The notes beneath the pieces were generated by a model. That model saw nothing but the letters and a program-made list of their open reading frames with translations. It was not told the DNA's origin and searched no databases. A stretch of 64,000 nt of DNA from Sutcliffiella horikoshii (lineage in GTDB: Bacteria > Bacillota > Bacilli > Bacillales > Bacillaceae_I): contig NZ_JAIVKY010000014.1 of NCBI RefSeq assembly GCF_020524325.1, forward strand, positions 1 to 64,000, given 5' to 3'. The position numbers and the translations under genes were made by a program. Positions 1 through 9,203 of this stretch are shown here, in pieces (position 1 is the first letter of the stretch; each line of letters starts with the position of its first letter).

Positions 1-65
1 GAGTTGCACAAAAACAAAACAAAAACACCTAGAAGAGTGGGGGCCTTGACAGTTTCGTTCATATC

Positions 66-120
66 AGGAGGCTCACGGACCGCCCGCAGGCAAGCGAAGC
101 GCCTGGAACGGAAATCAACT
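66..120 (+). repeat. Partial copy (right-arm 3' half) of the composite intergenic element
   Basis: This stretch matches the 3' half of the right arm of the composite element at 11830-12171: a block with GGCTCACGGACCGCCCGC, then GCAAGCGAAGCGCCTGGAAC, ending in AAATCAAC. The 5' half is absent; the sequence to the left (1-65) does not resemble the element. It is therefore a truncated or decayed copy upstream of the small ORF at 209. Confidence 0.75.
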
Positions 121-150
121 GTAATATATATTTTCCAATCTAATAAAAAA

Positions 151-192
151 GCTAACGGCGACGTCTGGGGTTAACGGACGGTGCACATTAGC
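151..192 (+). promoter_or_regulatory. Structured leader hairpin upstream of the 83-aa ORF
   Basis: GCTAA at 151-155 pairs with TTAGC at 188-192, and an inner GCGACGTC pairs with GACGGTGC with one mismatch and one wobble, giving a closed two-part hairpin. The ribosome binding site (AAGGAGTG) of the ORF at 209 begins a few bases after the outer stem. The position suggests a translational leader. I do not recognise a known riboswitch class, and a chance fold is possible. Confidence 0.35.
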
Positions 193-208
193 TAGAAAGG
201 AGTGAGGA

Positions 209-460
209 ATGATGTATCCTCGGATTATGAATGGTTCTCAAATTGGAACTGCCTGGTTTGGAACTCATATTGTTCTTATAAGATGCAATTATTTAACCAA
301 TCAAGTGGTAGCCGTTTTTAAGAGTGACCACGCCCCATCCGAACCAACTGCTAGCAGCTGCGCTGAAACTTTGTCCAGATACCTTAGCATAGGTTATACC
401 TTAATTGGAGCTTATCCCCTTGATCATAAAGAAATCCAATATGTCCTTCAATATCGCTGA
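209..460 (+). CDS. Small hypothetical protein, 83 aa
   Basis: The ORF starts with ATG ATG seven bases after a strong AAGGAGTG ribosome binding site and encodes 83 residues. I do not recognise the family. The product is soluble-looking, with a beta-like hydrophobic stretch (GTAWFGTHIVLIRC) near residues 13-26 and no signal peptide or clear membrane segment. It ends three bases from the end of the convergent DegV gene, so the two 3' ends almost touch. A folded leader precedes it at 151-192. The good Shine-Dalgarno and lack of overlap support a real gene; the function is unknown. Confidence 0.6.
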   Translation: MMYPRIMNGSQIGTAWFGTHIVLIRCNYLTNQVVAVFKSDHAPSEPTASSCAETLSRYLSIGYTLIGAYPLDHKEIQYVLQYR

Positions 461-463
461 CTG

Positions 464-1306
464 TTATTCGTTGTACCAGGAAATGCCGATCGTATTAACT
501 CCAGCATGTACGGCGATGGCAGTAGATAATGGAAAGCGATTAATTGGAATATCCGGATATTTTCCTTTCAGGTTGTCTACTAGCGCGTCCGCTTCCCCTA
601 TGTTTGTTCCGTGTAGGACAAACAGTTCTTTTATAGTTGAACTCCCGTGTGCTTCATCTAAGAAATCGATTATTTTCAATAACGCCTTCTTCTGTGTACG
701 AACTTTTTCCGCGACATCTAATTTTCCATCTTTAATTTGTATGATCGGTTTTATTTGAAGCAGACTTCCTAGTAATTTTTGAACACCTGACATTCGTCCG
801 CTTCGGTGCAATTGTTCTAGACTGCCTATCAAAACGTATATATCACATTTCGTGGCTAAATCATTTAAATGCTCTATAATCTCTTCATATGATTTCCCTG
901 CTTCTTGTGCCTCGATTCCCTTTTTCACCATCGAAGATAAGGGAAAGGATATGACCTTAGAATCAATGGTGTGAACAGGAATATCCACTAGATCCCCAGC
1001 CTGAGTACTAGAGGAGACAGTCCCGCTCAGATGACTGGATAAATGCACGGAAATAATTCGATCATATGATTCTGCCAATTTATTGTACAATTCAACAAAT
1101 GCCCCTACGGAAGGTTGCGATGTTTTGGGTGGAGTGTTACTTTGCTCAAGTTTTGTGTAGAAGTCCTCTAAAGATAAGGTCACTCCATCAAGAAATTCCT
1201 CTTCTTCAAAGTAGACTACCATTGGAATGCTGTAAACATCAGGATGATTTGTCAACATCTCGTCCAAATATGCTGTGCTATCTGTAACCCATGCTATTTT
1301 CTCCAT
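464..1306 (-). CDS. DegV family fatty-acid-binding protein
   Basis: The 280-residue product is a full-length DegV (EDD-fold) protein. The family binds a fatty acid or acyl chain and, in Firmicutes, the FakB members hand fatty acids to the FakA kinase for phosphorylation. Visible hallmarks are the N-terminal WVTDSTAYL strand, the TSQPSVGAF motif whose serine contacts the carboxylate, the HLSSHLSGT motif, and the C-terminal INRFPLSTAIAVHAGVNTIG block. No fakA lies nearby. It is cytoplasmic and probably monocistronic. Several DegV paralogues occur per Bacillus genome, so no symbol is assigned. Confidence 0.93.
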   Translation of the reverse strand: MEKIAWVTDSTAYLDEMLTNHPDVYSIPMVVYFEEEEFLDGVTLSLEDFYTKLEQSNTPPKTSQPSVGAFVELYNKLAESYDRIISVHLSSHLSGTVSSSTQAGDLVDIPVHTIDSKVISFPLSSMVKKGIEAQEAGKSYEEIIEHLNDLATKCDIYVLIGSLEQLHRSGRMSGVQKLLGSLLQIKPIIQIKDGKLDVAEKVRTQKKALLKIIDFLDEAHGSSTIKELFVLHGTNIGEADALVDNLKGKYPDIPINRFPLSTAIAVHAGVNTIGISWYNE

Positions 1307-1350
1307 TAAAAACTCCCCCTGTCCTCTATCTTTTTTCCTATTTTATTCTA

Positions 1351-2208
1351 TTATTCTGATAATAATTCTTGCAACCGTGGGAATACCTTTAGAGCAGTGT
1401 CATAAAAAACTGCTTGATGATAGTCTTCTGGGATGATTTCTTTTATAAACGAGAGATAAGCTCCGACGGTAATTAGTGGCCAGTCTGTTCCAAACATCAA
1501 TTTTTCGTAATGATCGCAATAATCCAATGCATGTAAGAGGTGTTGTAGAAATCTCGTTTTCTTGTGGCGGTTTATTTCCTGATTTGTGCCAACAATCAAA
1601 CCTGAAAGATCAGCATACATATTTTTATTTTTATAAACGACTTCCGCACCATCCAATACCCATGGATCCCCGAAATGTGCCATCACAAACGTCACATCCC
1701 TGTTAAACACCGCCACTTCGTCTAATGTTAATGGATGAGAATACTTTAATAGTCCTCTTTCTGAATAAGTATCACCAGTGTGGAACACAACCGGTTGATT
1801 ATATTTGGCAGCCAGCCGATATACGGGGGAATATACTTCATCGTATGCATAAAAAGGGTAGTAACCCAAATATATTTTCATTCCTACCACATTTCGCTTC
1901 TGAATTTCTCTTTCTAAGCTTTGTAAGTTTTCCTCCTGCAATTTATAGGGATTTATCCCGGGACAATAGCCCATGGTTGGAGGAATGGAGGTTGCCAGAT
2001 TCAATCCCATCGGTGTATTACTTTTATAATCAGGGAATGCATTTGGTTCTGTCTCTGTGACCCCCATTGCTACAGCCCCTACCACGTTATAATCCTTCCA
2101 TTCATTAAGAAGTCCTTCGTATGTATAGGAGAGTCTAGATATGCTTTCCGCGGTGTCCTGAAAGCTCTTTATTTTAGAAAAATGGACATGTGCATCTATA
2201 ATCTTCAA
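1351..2208 (-). CDS. Amidohydrolase family (metal-dependent TIM-barrel) protein
   Basis: The 285-residue protein belongs to the amidohydrolase-2 type of metal-dependent hydrolases. DAHVHF at residues 5-10 gives the HxH metal pair, VVFHTGD and FVMAHFGDPW supply later histidines, and MFGTDWP supplies the catalytic aspartate. The family includes hydrolases and decarboxylases, and the substrate cannot be read from sequence. It lies 44 bp upstream of degV on the same strand, so the two may be co-transcribed. No signal peptide is present. Confidence 0.88.
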   Translation of the reverse strand: MKIIDAHVHFSKIKSFQDTAESISRLSYTYEGLLNEWKDYNVVGAVAMGVTETEPNAFPDYKSNTPMGLNLATSIPPTMGYCPGINPYKLQEENLQSLEREIQKRNVVGMKIYLGYYPFYAYDEVYSPVYRLAAKYNQPVVFHTGDTYSERGLLKYSHPLTLDEVAVFNRDVTFVMAHFGDPWVLDGAEVVYKNKNMYADLSGLIVGTNQEINRHKKTRFLQHLLHALDYCDHYEKLMFGTDWPLITVGAYLSFIKEIIPEDYHQAVFYDTALKVFPRLQELLSE

Positions 2209-2263
2209 TAAGTTACTCCTTTCTTTGAATAGTGATATTATTATTTATTCGATAGTAATACAG

Positions 2264-2296
2264 AAAAACCCTTCTCTATTTTCAGAAAAGGGTTTG
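2264..2296 (-). terminator. Rho-independent terminator after the glutathione peroxidase gene
   Basis: On the minus strand AAACCCTTTTC pairs with GAGAAGGGTTT around a short loop and is followed by a T run. It lies about 65 bp downstream of the peroxidase stop codon. Confidence 0.75.
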
Positions 2297-2359
2297 CTTT
2301 TATACTAGCTTTAATATTGTAAACTTATTCTTCATCCTACAAAAAAAGCAGTGAATTTA

Positions 2360-2839
2360 TTATAGTAATTTTTCAATATCATTTTTCATTTTGGATGGAG
2401 AGGTTGCCGATGCAAAGCGCTCCACTACTTCTCCGTCTCTGTTAACCAGGAACTTTGTAAAATTCCATTTTACTGCTTTAGACCCCAATAATCCCTTTGC
2501 ATTTTCTTTTAAATAGTCAAATAGTGGGTGAGCATCCTCACCGTTCACATCTACTTTTGAAAACATCGGGAACGAGACACCATAATTCAATTGACAAAAT
2601 TCATTTATGTCTTCTTCTTTTCCAGGCTCTTGGTTTCCAAACTGGTTACATGGAAAGCCCAGCACCATAAACTTTTTGTCCTTATATTCTTTATAGAGCT
2701 CTTCTAACTCTTCAAATTGTGGTGTGAAACCACATTTGCTTGCTGTATTGACAATCAATAGCACGTAGTCTTTATATTCTGAAAGCGGTACTTCATTTCC
2801 TTTAATATCTGGCGCAGAAAAATCATAAATAGATGCCAA
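2360..2839 (-). CDS. Glutathione peroxidase-like thiol peroxidase
   Basis: A 159-residue cysteine GPx homologue, the usual bacterial length. Cys36 in NTASKCGF is the peroxidatic residue; FPCNQFG (about 62-68) and WNFTKFLV are the other conserved blocks of the catalytic tetrad. Bacterial members mostly reduce peroxides using thioredoxin. I chose the TTG at 2839 (product MASIYDF...) because GAGGTG sits at the right distance before it and it gives the family length. The longer reading from 2908 adds a charged 23-residue tail with no homology signal. It lies downstream of fhs on the same strand and ends in its own terminator. Confidence 0.92.
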   Translation of the reverse strand: MASIYDFSAPDIKGNEVPLSEYKDYVLLIVNTASKCGFTPQFEELEELYKEYKDKKFMVLGFPCNQFGNQEPGKEEDINEFCQLNYGVSFPMFSKVDVNGEDAHPLFDYLKENAKGLLGSKAVKWNFTKFLVNRDGEVVERFASATSPSKMKNDIEKLL

Positions 2840-2912
2840 TGCATTCACCTCATTTTTCTTTTTATTATGGATGAAGGTGTTTCCTCTGTCCATTAATTGT
2901 GTGTTCATTCAC

Positions 2913-4604
2913 TTAGAACAAACCTACCGCTTTTCCTTCTTCATCAACATCCATCTTCAATGCTGCCGGCTCTTTCGGCAGTCCAGGCATTGTCATGATG
3001 TTTCCTGTTAATGCTACAATGAAGCCTGCGCCAACGGAAGGCTTCAGCTCTCTAATGGTTACAGTGAAGTTCTCTGGTCTTCCTATCATTTTCGCATCAT
3101 CGGTTAGTGAATATTGTGTCTTGGCCATACATACTGGCAAGTGCCCCCATCCTTCTCCAACTATTTGCTGAAGTTGCTTCTGGGCAGCGGGCAACAATTC
3201 CACACCTGAACCGCCGTATACATTTTTCACAATTGCCTCAAGCTTTTGTTCAAGCGTATCTTCTGATTGATAGAGCGGTGTATAGGCAGGCTTTTTAGTC
3301 TCCATTTGTTCGAGTACCGTTTGCGCTAATGCTACACCGCCATCTCCTCCTTGTTCCCATACTTGAGTAAGGGCCATAGGAATATCATTTTCTTGACACC
3401 AATTTTTCACAAACTCTATTTCAGCAGCCGTATCTGTAATGAATTCATTAAGAGCTATTACATATGGCAGGCCAAACTTTTCAACTGTTTCCACATGCTT
3501 TTTTACATTTTCAATCCCTATTTTTAGTGCTTCCAGGTTCTCTTCTTTTAATTGATCTTTAGATATACCACCGTGCATCTTAATGGCACGAATCGTAGCT
3601 ACAATAACCACTGCTTCGGGGTTAAAGCCAAGTGCAGGCGTCTTGATGTGCAGGAATTTCTCCGCACCAAGATCTGCTCCGAACCCTGCTTCGGTAACCA
3701 CATAATCCCCTAATTTTGCTGCCATTTGTGTCGCAATCACACTATTACATCCATGAGCTATGTTGGCAAAGGGACCTCCATGAATGATGGCGGGCGTATG
3801 TTCCATCGTTTGAACAAGGTTTGGCATGCAAGCGTCTTTTAGAAGTAACGTTAAGGCACCTTCTACTTTTAGATCTTTTACAGTCACTGGTTTCTTTTCC
3901 ATGTCATATCCGATGACAATTCTAGCAAGCCTCTCTTTTAAGTCAACTACATCTTTTGCTAAACAGAATACGGCCATAATTTCAGAAGCAACCGTAATAT
4001 CAAAACCATCTTCTCGTGGAACACCTTGTGTTGGCCCTCCCATACCGATGACTACTTTTCTAAGCGCACGGTCATTGAGGTCAAGAACCCTTTTCCAAGT
4101 AATTCTTCTGGTATCTATCTTTAAATCATTTCCTTGATGGATGTGGTTATCAATCATAGCAGCGAGCGCATTATTTGCTGTTGTAATGGCATGGATATCC
4201 CCTGTAAAGTGAAGGTTGATATCTTCCATCGGCAACACCTGTGAGTACCCTCCGCCCGTTGCTCCACCCTTCATTCCCATTGTCGGTCCAAGTGAAGGTT
4301 CGCGCATAGCAATTATGGTTTTCTTCCCTAGCTTGTTAAGCGCCTGTCCAAGACCCACTGTTACAGTCGATTTCCCTTCTCCTGCAGGGGTGGGATTTAT
4401 TGCCGTAACTAAAATCACTTTACCGTTTTGTTTATTATGTAAACGTTTTGTAATGTCAAGTGAGAGCTTTGCTTTGTACTTACCATAGAGCTCTATTTCA
4501 TCTTCTTCAATATCAAGCAGACTTGCAATGTCCATAATCTTTTTCATAGAAGCTTGCTGGGCAATCTCAATATCGCTTAGCACAGCTGTCTTAGTATGCT
4601 TCAT
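2913..4604 (-). CDS. fhs: Formate--tetrahydrofolate ligase
   Basis: The 563-residue enzyme makes 10-formyl-tetrahydrofolate from formate, THF and ATP in cytoplasmic one-carbon metabolism. The ATP loop [10 protein letters not shown] lies at about 71-80, followed by the family signatures [17 protein letters not shown] and [11 protein letters not shown], and the length is standard (about 555-560). The gene is absent from B. subtilis 168 but common in other Bacillaceae. It is divergent from ugtP. The peroxidase start lies 73 bp downstream, so the two may share a transcript. Confidence 0.98.
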   Translation of the reverse strand: MKHTKTAVLSDIEIAQQASMKKIMDIASLLDIEEDEIELYGKYKAKLSLDITKRLHNKQNGKVILVTAINPTPAGEGKSTVTVGLGQALNKLGKKTIIAMREPSLGPTMGMKGGATGGGYSQVLPMEDINLHFTGDIHAITTANNALAAMIDNHIHQGNDLKIDTRRITWKRVLDLNDRALRKVVIGMGGPTQGVPREDGFDITVASEIMAVFCLAKDVVDLKERLARIVIGYDMEKKPVTVKDLKVEGALTLLLKDACMPNLVQTMEHTPAIIHGGPFANIAHGCNSVIATQMAAKLGDYVVTEAGFGADLGAEKFLHIKTPALGFNPEAVVIVATIRAIKMHGGISKDQLKEENLEALKIGIENVKKHVETVEKFGLPYVIALNEFITDTAAEIEFVKNWCQENDIPMALTQVWEQGGDGGVALAQTVLEQMETKKPAYTPLYQSEDTLEQKLEAIVKNVYGGSGVELLPAAQKQLQQIVGEGWGHLPVCMAKTQYSLTDDAKMIGRPENFTVTIRELKPSVGAGFIVALTGNIMTMPGLPKEPAALKMDVDEEGKAVGLF

Positions 4605-4806
4605 TCTTCATTCCCCCGATAAATGATAGACTTTTTTGTTTTTTTGCAATGCTATTATTGTACCACTATTTCTGAAAATTATGGATTGGTTCTGCTCTTA
4701 TTATTTTGCCTGAAAAAATTTACATAAAATTTGAAAAACTTTAATTCACCCCTAATATAAGGGTGCTAGAATTTTTTTGTAGGTATTATGGTTAGGAGGG
4801 TTAAAG

Positions 4807-5982
4807 ATGAGGAAAAAAGGTTTAAAAGTCATAATATTAACTGCTTCTTATGGAAACGGCCATCTACAGGTAGCTAATTCTCTTTACCAAGAATGCGTAA
4901 ACAGAGGCCTTACGAGTGTAAAAATATGCAATCTATATGCAGAGTCCCATCCGTTCATTTCAGAAGTTACAGAAAAACTTTATACAAAAAGTTTTACGTA
5001 TGGGAAGCAATTCTATAAACTTTTTTATTACGGAACGGATATCATTCAAAATAAAAAGATGCTTCGCTGGTATTACCAGTACGGTTTCAAACGGCTTACT
5101 TCCCTTATCCAAACAGAACAGCCGGACATTTTAATTAACACCTTTCCCATTAATGCCGTACCTGAATTCCGTCGTCGGACAGGAATAGTCATACCCACTT
5201 TTAATATCATTACTGATTATTGCCTGCATAGTCTTTGGCTCCATGACGATATTGATAAATATTATGTTGCTTGCAATGAATTGAAAGCAAAGTTACAATC
5301 ACGAGGCGTGATGGACTCTAAAATTGTGGTAAGCGGCATCCCCATCCGTCCTGCCTTTTCACAAGCATATGACAAGAAGAATTTGTATGAAAAATATCAA
5401 ATAAATCCTGAGAAAAACTTAATCTTACTTATTGCCGGTGCACATGGTGTGCTGAAGAATATTAAAGAAATATGTGAAACACTTCTCTTAAGTACCAATC
5501 ATCAGTTAGCGGTAGTGTGCGGCAAAAATCATTCATTAAAAAACGAATTGGCACATTTAACTACTAGATATAATGATAGGTTCCATTGCTTCGGGTATGT
5601 AGAAAGAATTGATGAGCTATCCAAGCTTGCAAATGTAATGGTTACAAAGCCTGGTGGTATTACTCTCACAGAGGCTACTGCCACTGGCACCCCTCTTATC
5701 CTTTACAAGCCTGTTCCTGGTCAGGAAAAGGAAAATGCACTATTTTTCTCACAAAAAGGAGCAGCCTTGATAGCTAAAAACCAAGAAGATTTGTTGCTTA
5801 GAATTGAATCTTTACTTGTAGACAAACAGAAACAGTCCTCTCTTCAGTTATCAATAAAAAAACTGAATCTGCCAGCATCTCAAGAGGTGATTATGGAGGA
5901 TATTCTCAACGAAAGCGAGAAGATATCACAGATTAATTTTTCCTCTACTATTAGATCCCAGAAAAAAAAGCTTGGAAGCTGA
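4807..5982 (+). CDS. ugtP: Processive UDP-glucose diacylglycerol glucosyltransferase
   Basis: The 391-residue protein closely follows B. subtilis UgtP. It transfers glucose from UDP-glucose to diacylglycerol, giving glucolipids that anchor lipoteichoic acid; in B. subtilis UgtP also links nutrient state to cell division. The MGDG-synthase N-domain (TASYGNGHLQVANSL, about 12-26) and the GT28-type C-domain (TKPGGITLTEATATGTP and KPVPGQEKENA) are intact. A good GGAGGG site precedes the ATG. A CACCC/GGGTG hairpin near 4748-4766 lies in the leader. The gene overlaps its own terminator stem at the 3' end. It is a peripheral membrane protein. Confidence 0.97.
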   Translation: MRKKGLKVIILTASYGNGHLQVANSLYQECVNRGLTSVKICNLYAESHPFISEVTEKLYTKSFTYGKQFYKLFYYGTDIIQNKKMLRWYYQYGFKRLTSLIQTEQPDILINTFPINAVPEFRRRTGIVIPTFNIITDYCLHSLWLHDDIDKYYVACNELKAKLQSRGVMDSKIVVSGIPIRPAFSQAYDKKNLYEKYQINPEKNLILLIAGAHGVLKNIKEICETLLLSTNHQLAVVCGKNHSLKNELAHLTTRYNDRFHCFGYVERIDELSKLANVMVTKPGGITLTEATATGTPLILYKPVPGQEKENALFFSQKGAALIAKNQEDLLLRIESLLVDKQKQSSLQLSIKKLNLPASQEVIMEDILNESEKISQINFSSTIRSQKKKLGS

Positions 5983-6006
5983 TAATTAATGCTTCCAAGC
6001 TTTTTA
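5965..6006 (+). terminator. ugtP terminator
   Basis: AAAAAGCTTGGAAGC pairs with GCTTCCAAGCTTTTT. The left arm lies inside the last ugtP codons. It may also act on the convergent DUF3934 gene. Confidence 0.88.
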
Positions 6007-6013
6007 TTTTATT

Positions 6014-6166
6014 TTATTCCGATCCACTATTGCTTTTTGATTTTGCACCTTTACTTTTATAAGGTTTGTTGCTTTTGGCTTTGTTGGCTGCTTTTTGCCA
6101 TCGGCTCCATCCCTTCTTACCTGTTCCGCGGCCAGTTCCTCCGCCTTTGCTCTTTCCACTACTCAT
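6014..6166 (-). CDS. DUF3934-type small basic protein
   Basis: The 50-residue protein starts MSSGKSKGGGTGRGTGKKGW and is rich in Lys, Gly and Ser, which resembles the DUF3934 family of Bacillaceae. The function is unknown. I placed the start at 6166, where TAGGAGTG lies correctly upstream. Starting at 6217 would add an unrelated hydrophobic leader. It ends 32 bp from the convergent ugtP. Confidence 0.75.
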   Translation of the reverse strand: MSSGKSKGGGTGRGTGKKGWSRWQKAANKAKSNKPYKSKGAKSKSNSGSE

Positions 6167-6269
6167 TTGTTTCACTCCTATATATATAACAACTAAGATT
6201 ATAAATTCGTTAAACATCTAGCTTACTACATTAGAGTGATTAAGCAAAGGTTTTTTATGTGGTGGAGTG

Positions 6270-6959
6270 CTATTCTCCGGTTGTGTATACTTCTTCAAAC
6301 GGTTGAACTACCACAAAGCCGCTTCCGGCGAATTTCATTTGGATCGATTCACCACTTCCTCTACCTAAAAAAGTTTTCAATTGTACATCTGTAACAAACT
6401 CTGGCTGGAGGTTTCCTGACCAAGCTACCGTTGCATTCGGATCTGTATAAACAGGCTGTCCTGGATATACCATTAAAGTTAGCGGCTCATAGTGCGAGGT
6501 AAAGGCAACCATGCCACGACCTTCTAACCTTACATTAAATAGTCCGCCTGCCATCATGCCTGCCACTCTTCTCATAAGCTTAATGTCCCAATCCAACCCT
6601 TTTTCAAAAGCAAGTAGGTCGTTGCCATTGATATATATGTTGTCACCTTCGAGATCAAGGATTGTAATTTTTTTACCCTGATCAGCAATATACAGTTTCC
6701 CCTTCCCAGAGGCCTTCATAAGTTGTGAACCTTCTCCGGTAAGGGCTTTTTTCATCAGTTTACCTAAACCGTGTTCTAACATTCCTTCACGTTGAAACTT
6801 GATGGAACCCTCATAGGAAATCATTGAACCCATTTTGGCCCAAATATCTCCATTAAGATTCACCTCAAGTATTCTTTCCGTCTCTAACTCAAATAGACCT
6901 TGCCCTTTATCCTCTTGTTTACTTTTTTGAATAAATTGCTGAATGGAATACTTAGACAT
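6270..6959 (-). CDS. AIM24 family protein
   Basis: The 229-residue beta-rich protein matches the AIM24/TerD-related family, named for a yeast mitochondrial protein. Conserved features are the glycine-rich turn MRRVAGMMAGGLFNVRLEGRG around 130-149 and the C-terminal FLGRGSGESIQMKFAGSG block. No enzymatic motif is visible; bacterial members are uncharacterised. It has no signal peptide. It ends about 100 bp from the DUF3934 gene and begins 15 bp after the methyltransferase stop on the same strand, so the two likely form an operon. Confidence 0.85.
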   Translation of the reverse strand: MSKYSIQQFIQKSKQEDKGQGLFELETERILEVNLNGDIWAKMGSMISYEGSIKFQREGMLEHGLGKLMKKALTGEGSQLMKASGKGKLYIADQGKKITILDLEGDNIYINGNDLLAFEKGLDWDIKLMRRVAGMMAGGLFNVRLEGRGMVAFTSHYEPLTLMVYPGQPVYTDPNATVAWSGNLQPEFVTDVQLKTFLGRGSGESIQMKFAGSGFVVVQPFEEVYTTGE

Positions 6960-6974
6960 AAAAAAATCGCCTCC

Positions 6975-7655
6975 CTATTTTTTCTGCAACTCAAATACCC
7001 ACATGAACGTTAACGCTTGCTTTAAAAAGCGAGGTAAATTAGTAGTATCTAGTTTTTTCGCTTCTTCCTTATATACGGGCATCCCGTCCAAAAGTTCCCA
7101 ACCATTTTCAAGAGCAAGGCGTTCAAACTCCCATGGCATCATAGTGTTGCAGATTGCTTCTTTTCCATATAGCCTTTGATAACTATGTGCCCTTGGTCCG
7201 GCAGTTGGCCCTAACAACCCCAGAAACAATTTCCCTCCTGGCTTTAAAACTTTATGAAATTCATCTAATACTTGAAGAGGCTGTTCTACCCATTCAATAG
7301 AATTAATGGCCATCACGGCATCCATGGAATGATTCTGTAGCGGAAGTTCCGTCAAACTCCCTTTTTGAAATGTGATGTTAGTATGTACCCGTTTTTGCAC
7401 AGCTCTTTCTATCATGGCTTCTGCTATATCCACTCCTGTTACGTGGTACCCGTTCTCAGCTAACAAGAAAGAACCAAAACCATCTCCACACCCTGCATCC
7501 AAAACATGAGCTTCTTGAGTTAACCTCTCTTTTATAAAAGGAATAATCGTTTTCCTGCTGCCGTTTAACCACATATTTTCACTGTTTTCATGCCAAAAAT
7601 CTGCTCGCTCATTCCAAACCTTCTCTGTTTCTTCATTCCAGTTAAATTTCTTCAT
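6975..7655 (-). CDS. Class I SAM-dependent methyltransferase
   Basis: The 226-residue enzyme has a methyltransferase-11 type fold. VLDAGCGDGFG is the SAM-binding glycine loop, VTGVDIAEAMI is motif post-I, and MDAVMAINSIEWVEQP with FHKVLKPGGKLFLG are motifs II and III. The substrate is not evident. The start at 7655 follows a GGGGAGGA site; a longer reading to 7850 would overlap the divergent DUF3892 gene and is rejected. It is probably co-transcribed with the AIM24 gene. Confidence 0.9.
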   Translation of the reverse strand: MKKFNWNEETEKVWNERADFWHENSENMWLNGSRKTIIPFIKERLTQEAHVLDAGCGDGFGSFLLAENGYHVTGVDIAEAMIERAVQKRVHTNITFQKGSLTELPLQNHSMDAVMAINSIEWVEQPLQVLDEFHKVLKPGGKLFLGLLGPTAGPRAHSYQRLYGKEAICNTMMPWEFERLALENGWELLDGMPVYKEEAKKLDTTNLPRFLKQALTFMWVFELQKK

Positions 7656-7760
7656 ATGAAAGAATCCTCCCCATTTGAAATCTCCACTAACTACTTTGCA
7701 ATCGAATAATTTTATTCTACAAGGAAACGCTACAATCGTATAGAGAAAGGAGGATCTACT

Positions 7761-7985
7761 TTGAGCGAAACATTTGTAGCAGTTCAGAAAAATGGCGATG
7801 GTGATATTACAGGGTTTAAAACATCCAGCGGCAGAGTTCTCTCCTATCAAGAAGCAATAAACGATGTAAATCAGGGCACTGTCCTTGGAGCAAATGTGTT
7901 TAAGGGTAAAGACGGCGAGATGTATATAAGAGGAAACGCCGACGGAGATCCAACAAACAACTTGGATAACTTACCGTTATATTAA
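7761..7985 (+). CDS. DUF3892 family small protein
   Basis: A 74-residue protein starting at TTG after a strong AAAGGAGGA site. The sequence, with the VAVQKNGDGDITGFKTSSGR pattern, matches the DUF3892 family of small beta-rich proteins of unknown role. It begins 106 bp from the divergent methyltransferase, so the promoters face each other in that gap. A small hydrophilic ORF follows 23 bp downstream and may share the transcript. Confidence 0.8.
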   Translation: MSETFVAVQKNGDGDITGFKTSSGRVLSYQEAINDVNQGTVLGANVFKGKDGEMYIRGNADGDPTNNLDNLPLY

Positions 7986-8008
7986 TTTAACAGAAGGAGC
8001 CAACCATC

Positions 8009-8152
8009 ATGACGAAGAAATATAACAAAGGCGGCAGCCAAAATCAGAACAGCCCTACAAGCAGTTTTACATCCGGGAACGAAAAAGTTGCCGGGGATAA
8101 TAGCAAAGGCAATAAGCGTAATAAAGATCAAAAAGATAAAACGGAGCTATAA
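8009..8152 (+). CDS. Small hydrophilic protein, 47 aa
   Basis: The product starts MTKKYNKGGSQNQNSPTSSF and is Lys/Asn/Ser/Gly-rich with no hydrophobic core, the composition of the many small disordered, often spore-associated Bacillus proteins. A GAAGGAGC ribosome binding site precedes the ATG and a terminator follows, which supports expression. It is shorter than usual annotation cutoffs. I do not recognise the family. Confidence 0.6.
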   Translation: MTKKYNKGGSQNQNSPTSSFTSGNEKVAGDNSKGNKRNKDQKDKTEL

Positions 8153-8157
8153 ACTTG

Positions 8158-8198
8158 AGAGCTGTCCATTTGGGCAGTTCTTCTTCTTTTTTCTCCAC
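8158..8198 (+). terminator. Terminator after the 47-aa ORF
   Basis: GAGCTGTCC pairs with GGGCAGTTC (two wobble pairs) over an ATTT loop, followed by a T-rich tract. Confidence 0.65.
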
Positions 8199-8265
8199 AT
8201 ATTCATAAAATCCTATATAATTTCATTAAGAGTTAGCCTATTGAAACTATAAAGGAGCTTTTACT

Positions 8266-8898
8266 ATGTATATACCTAAGCAATTTAGAAAGGAAGAAAC
8301 AAACGATATTATCCAATTTATCCGTGCAAACAGCTTTGGAGTATTATTCTCTCAACATGAAGGATTGCCAACTGCTACACATTTGCCATTCATCATATCT
8401 ACTAAAGAGGATGGCAGCATTACATTACTTTCCCATATGGCAAAGGCAAATCCTCAGTGGAAAACACTGGACTCGAAAGATGCACTAGCAGTATTTAACG
8501 GACCTCATGCCTATATTTCTGCTTCCTGGTATGAAGAAGAGAATACTGTTTCCACTTGGAACTATGTAAGTGCACATGCTCAAGGGAAAGTAGAAGTAAT
8601 ACATGACGACCAGACGCTACTACATATCTTGAAAGAAGCAACAGATTTCTATGAAGAAGGGTTTGAGAAACCTTGGAAATTGGAAGATAACCTGGACACT
8701 GTCGAAAGTATATTAAATGGAATAGTAGGATTAAGAATAAAGATAGAAAACCTCCAAGGTAAATGGAAATTGAACCAACATCATTCAACCGAGAGAAAAG
8801 AACGTGTCATCCAACAGCTGAAAAAACAACCACACTATGACTCCATTGAAATAGCTAGATTAATGGAGTTGGACCTTCAACTCAACAAGAAAGAATGA
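8266..8898 (+). CDS. paiB: PaiB-family FMN-binding regulatory protein
   Basis: The 210-residue protein matches the PaiB/FMN-binding split-barrel family: MYIPKQFRKEE start, an ATHLPFII block, ISASWYEEENTVSTWNYVSAHAQG and the C-terminal KWKLNQHHSTER element. In B. subtilis PaiB is tied to negative control of protease production and sporulation and is encoded beside paiA; no paiA is next to it here. GGAGC precedes the ATG and a strong terminator follows, so it appears monocistronic. The biochemical role is unsettled in the family. Confidence 0.88.
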   Translation: MYIPKQFRKEETNDIIQFIRANSFGVLFSQHEGLPTATHLPFIISTKEDGSITLLSHMAKANPQWKTLDSKDALAVFNGPHAYISASWYEEENTVSTWNYVSAHAQGKVEVIHDDQTLLHILKEATDFYEEGFEKPWKLEDNLDTVESILNGIVGLRIKIENLQGKWKLNQHHSTERKERVIQQLKKQPHYDSIEIARLMELDLQLNKKE

Positions 8899-8922
8899 TC
8901 TACAATCAGATCATTCTTTTTG
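8890..8922 (+). terminator. paiB terminator
   Basis: AAGAATGATC pairs with GATCATTCTT over an 8-base loop, followed by TTTTTG. Confidence 0.88.
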
Positions 8923-8945
8923 TTTTGGGGATATTCGCCACTCTA

Positions 8946-9072
8946 GCTGTTGATTGGAGCAAAAGGCGGAGACTCCTGAGGGAGATAGCGCTAGGTGGAG
9001 ACCCCGCAGGCTTGCCGAGGAGGCTCCAGCAGTGCCCCTAGGAAAGCGAAGCCATTTGCGGAAATCAACAGC
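8946..9072 (+). repeat. Solo arm (type A) of the palindromic intergenic element, 127 bp
   Basis: The copy is bounded by the inverted pair GCTGTTGATT and AATCAACAGC. Just inside, GCAAAAGGC pairs with GCCATTTGC with one mismatch, so the whole unit can fold into a long imperfect hairpin. Near-identical copies lie at 33577-33702, 49913-50041 and 62123-62249, and as the left arm of the composites at 11830, 33864 and 47183. Confidence 0.9.
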
Positions 9073-9203
9073 GGTGTTTACAAAAATCCTAATATTTATT
9101 TTAAAATACGCAAAAGAAATATCTTCCATATCCCCGTTAAAGTGTTTATAATATTCTCTTGTTAGTGCTTTCATTCGGAAAGGACAAGGAGGTTGTAAAC
9201 AAC

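Noticed and set aside
7656-7850. N-terminal extension of the methyltransferase
   Set aside because: It would overlap the start of the divergent DUF3892 gene, lacks a ribosome site, and the family begins at MKKFNW.
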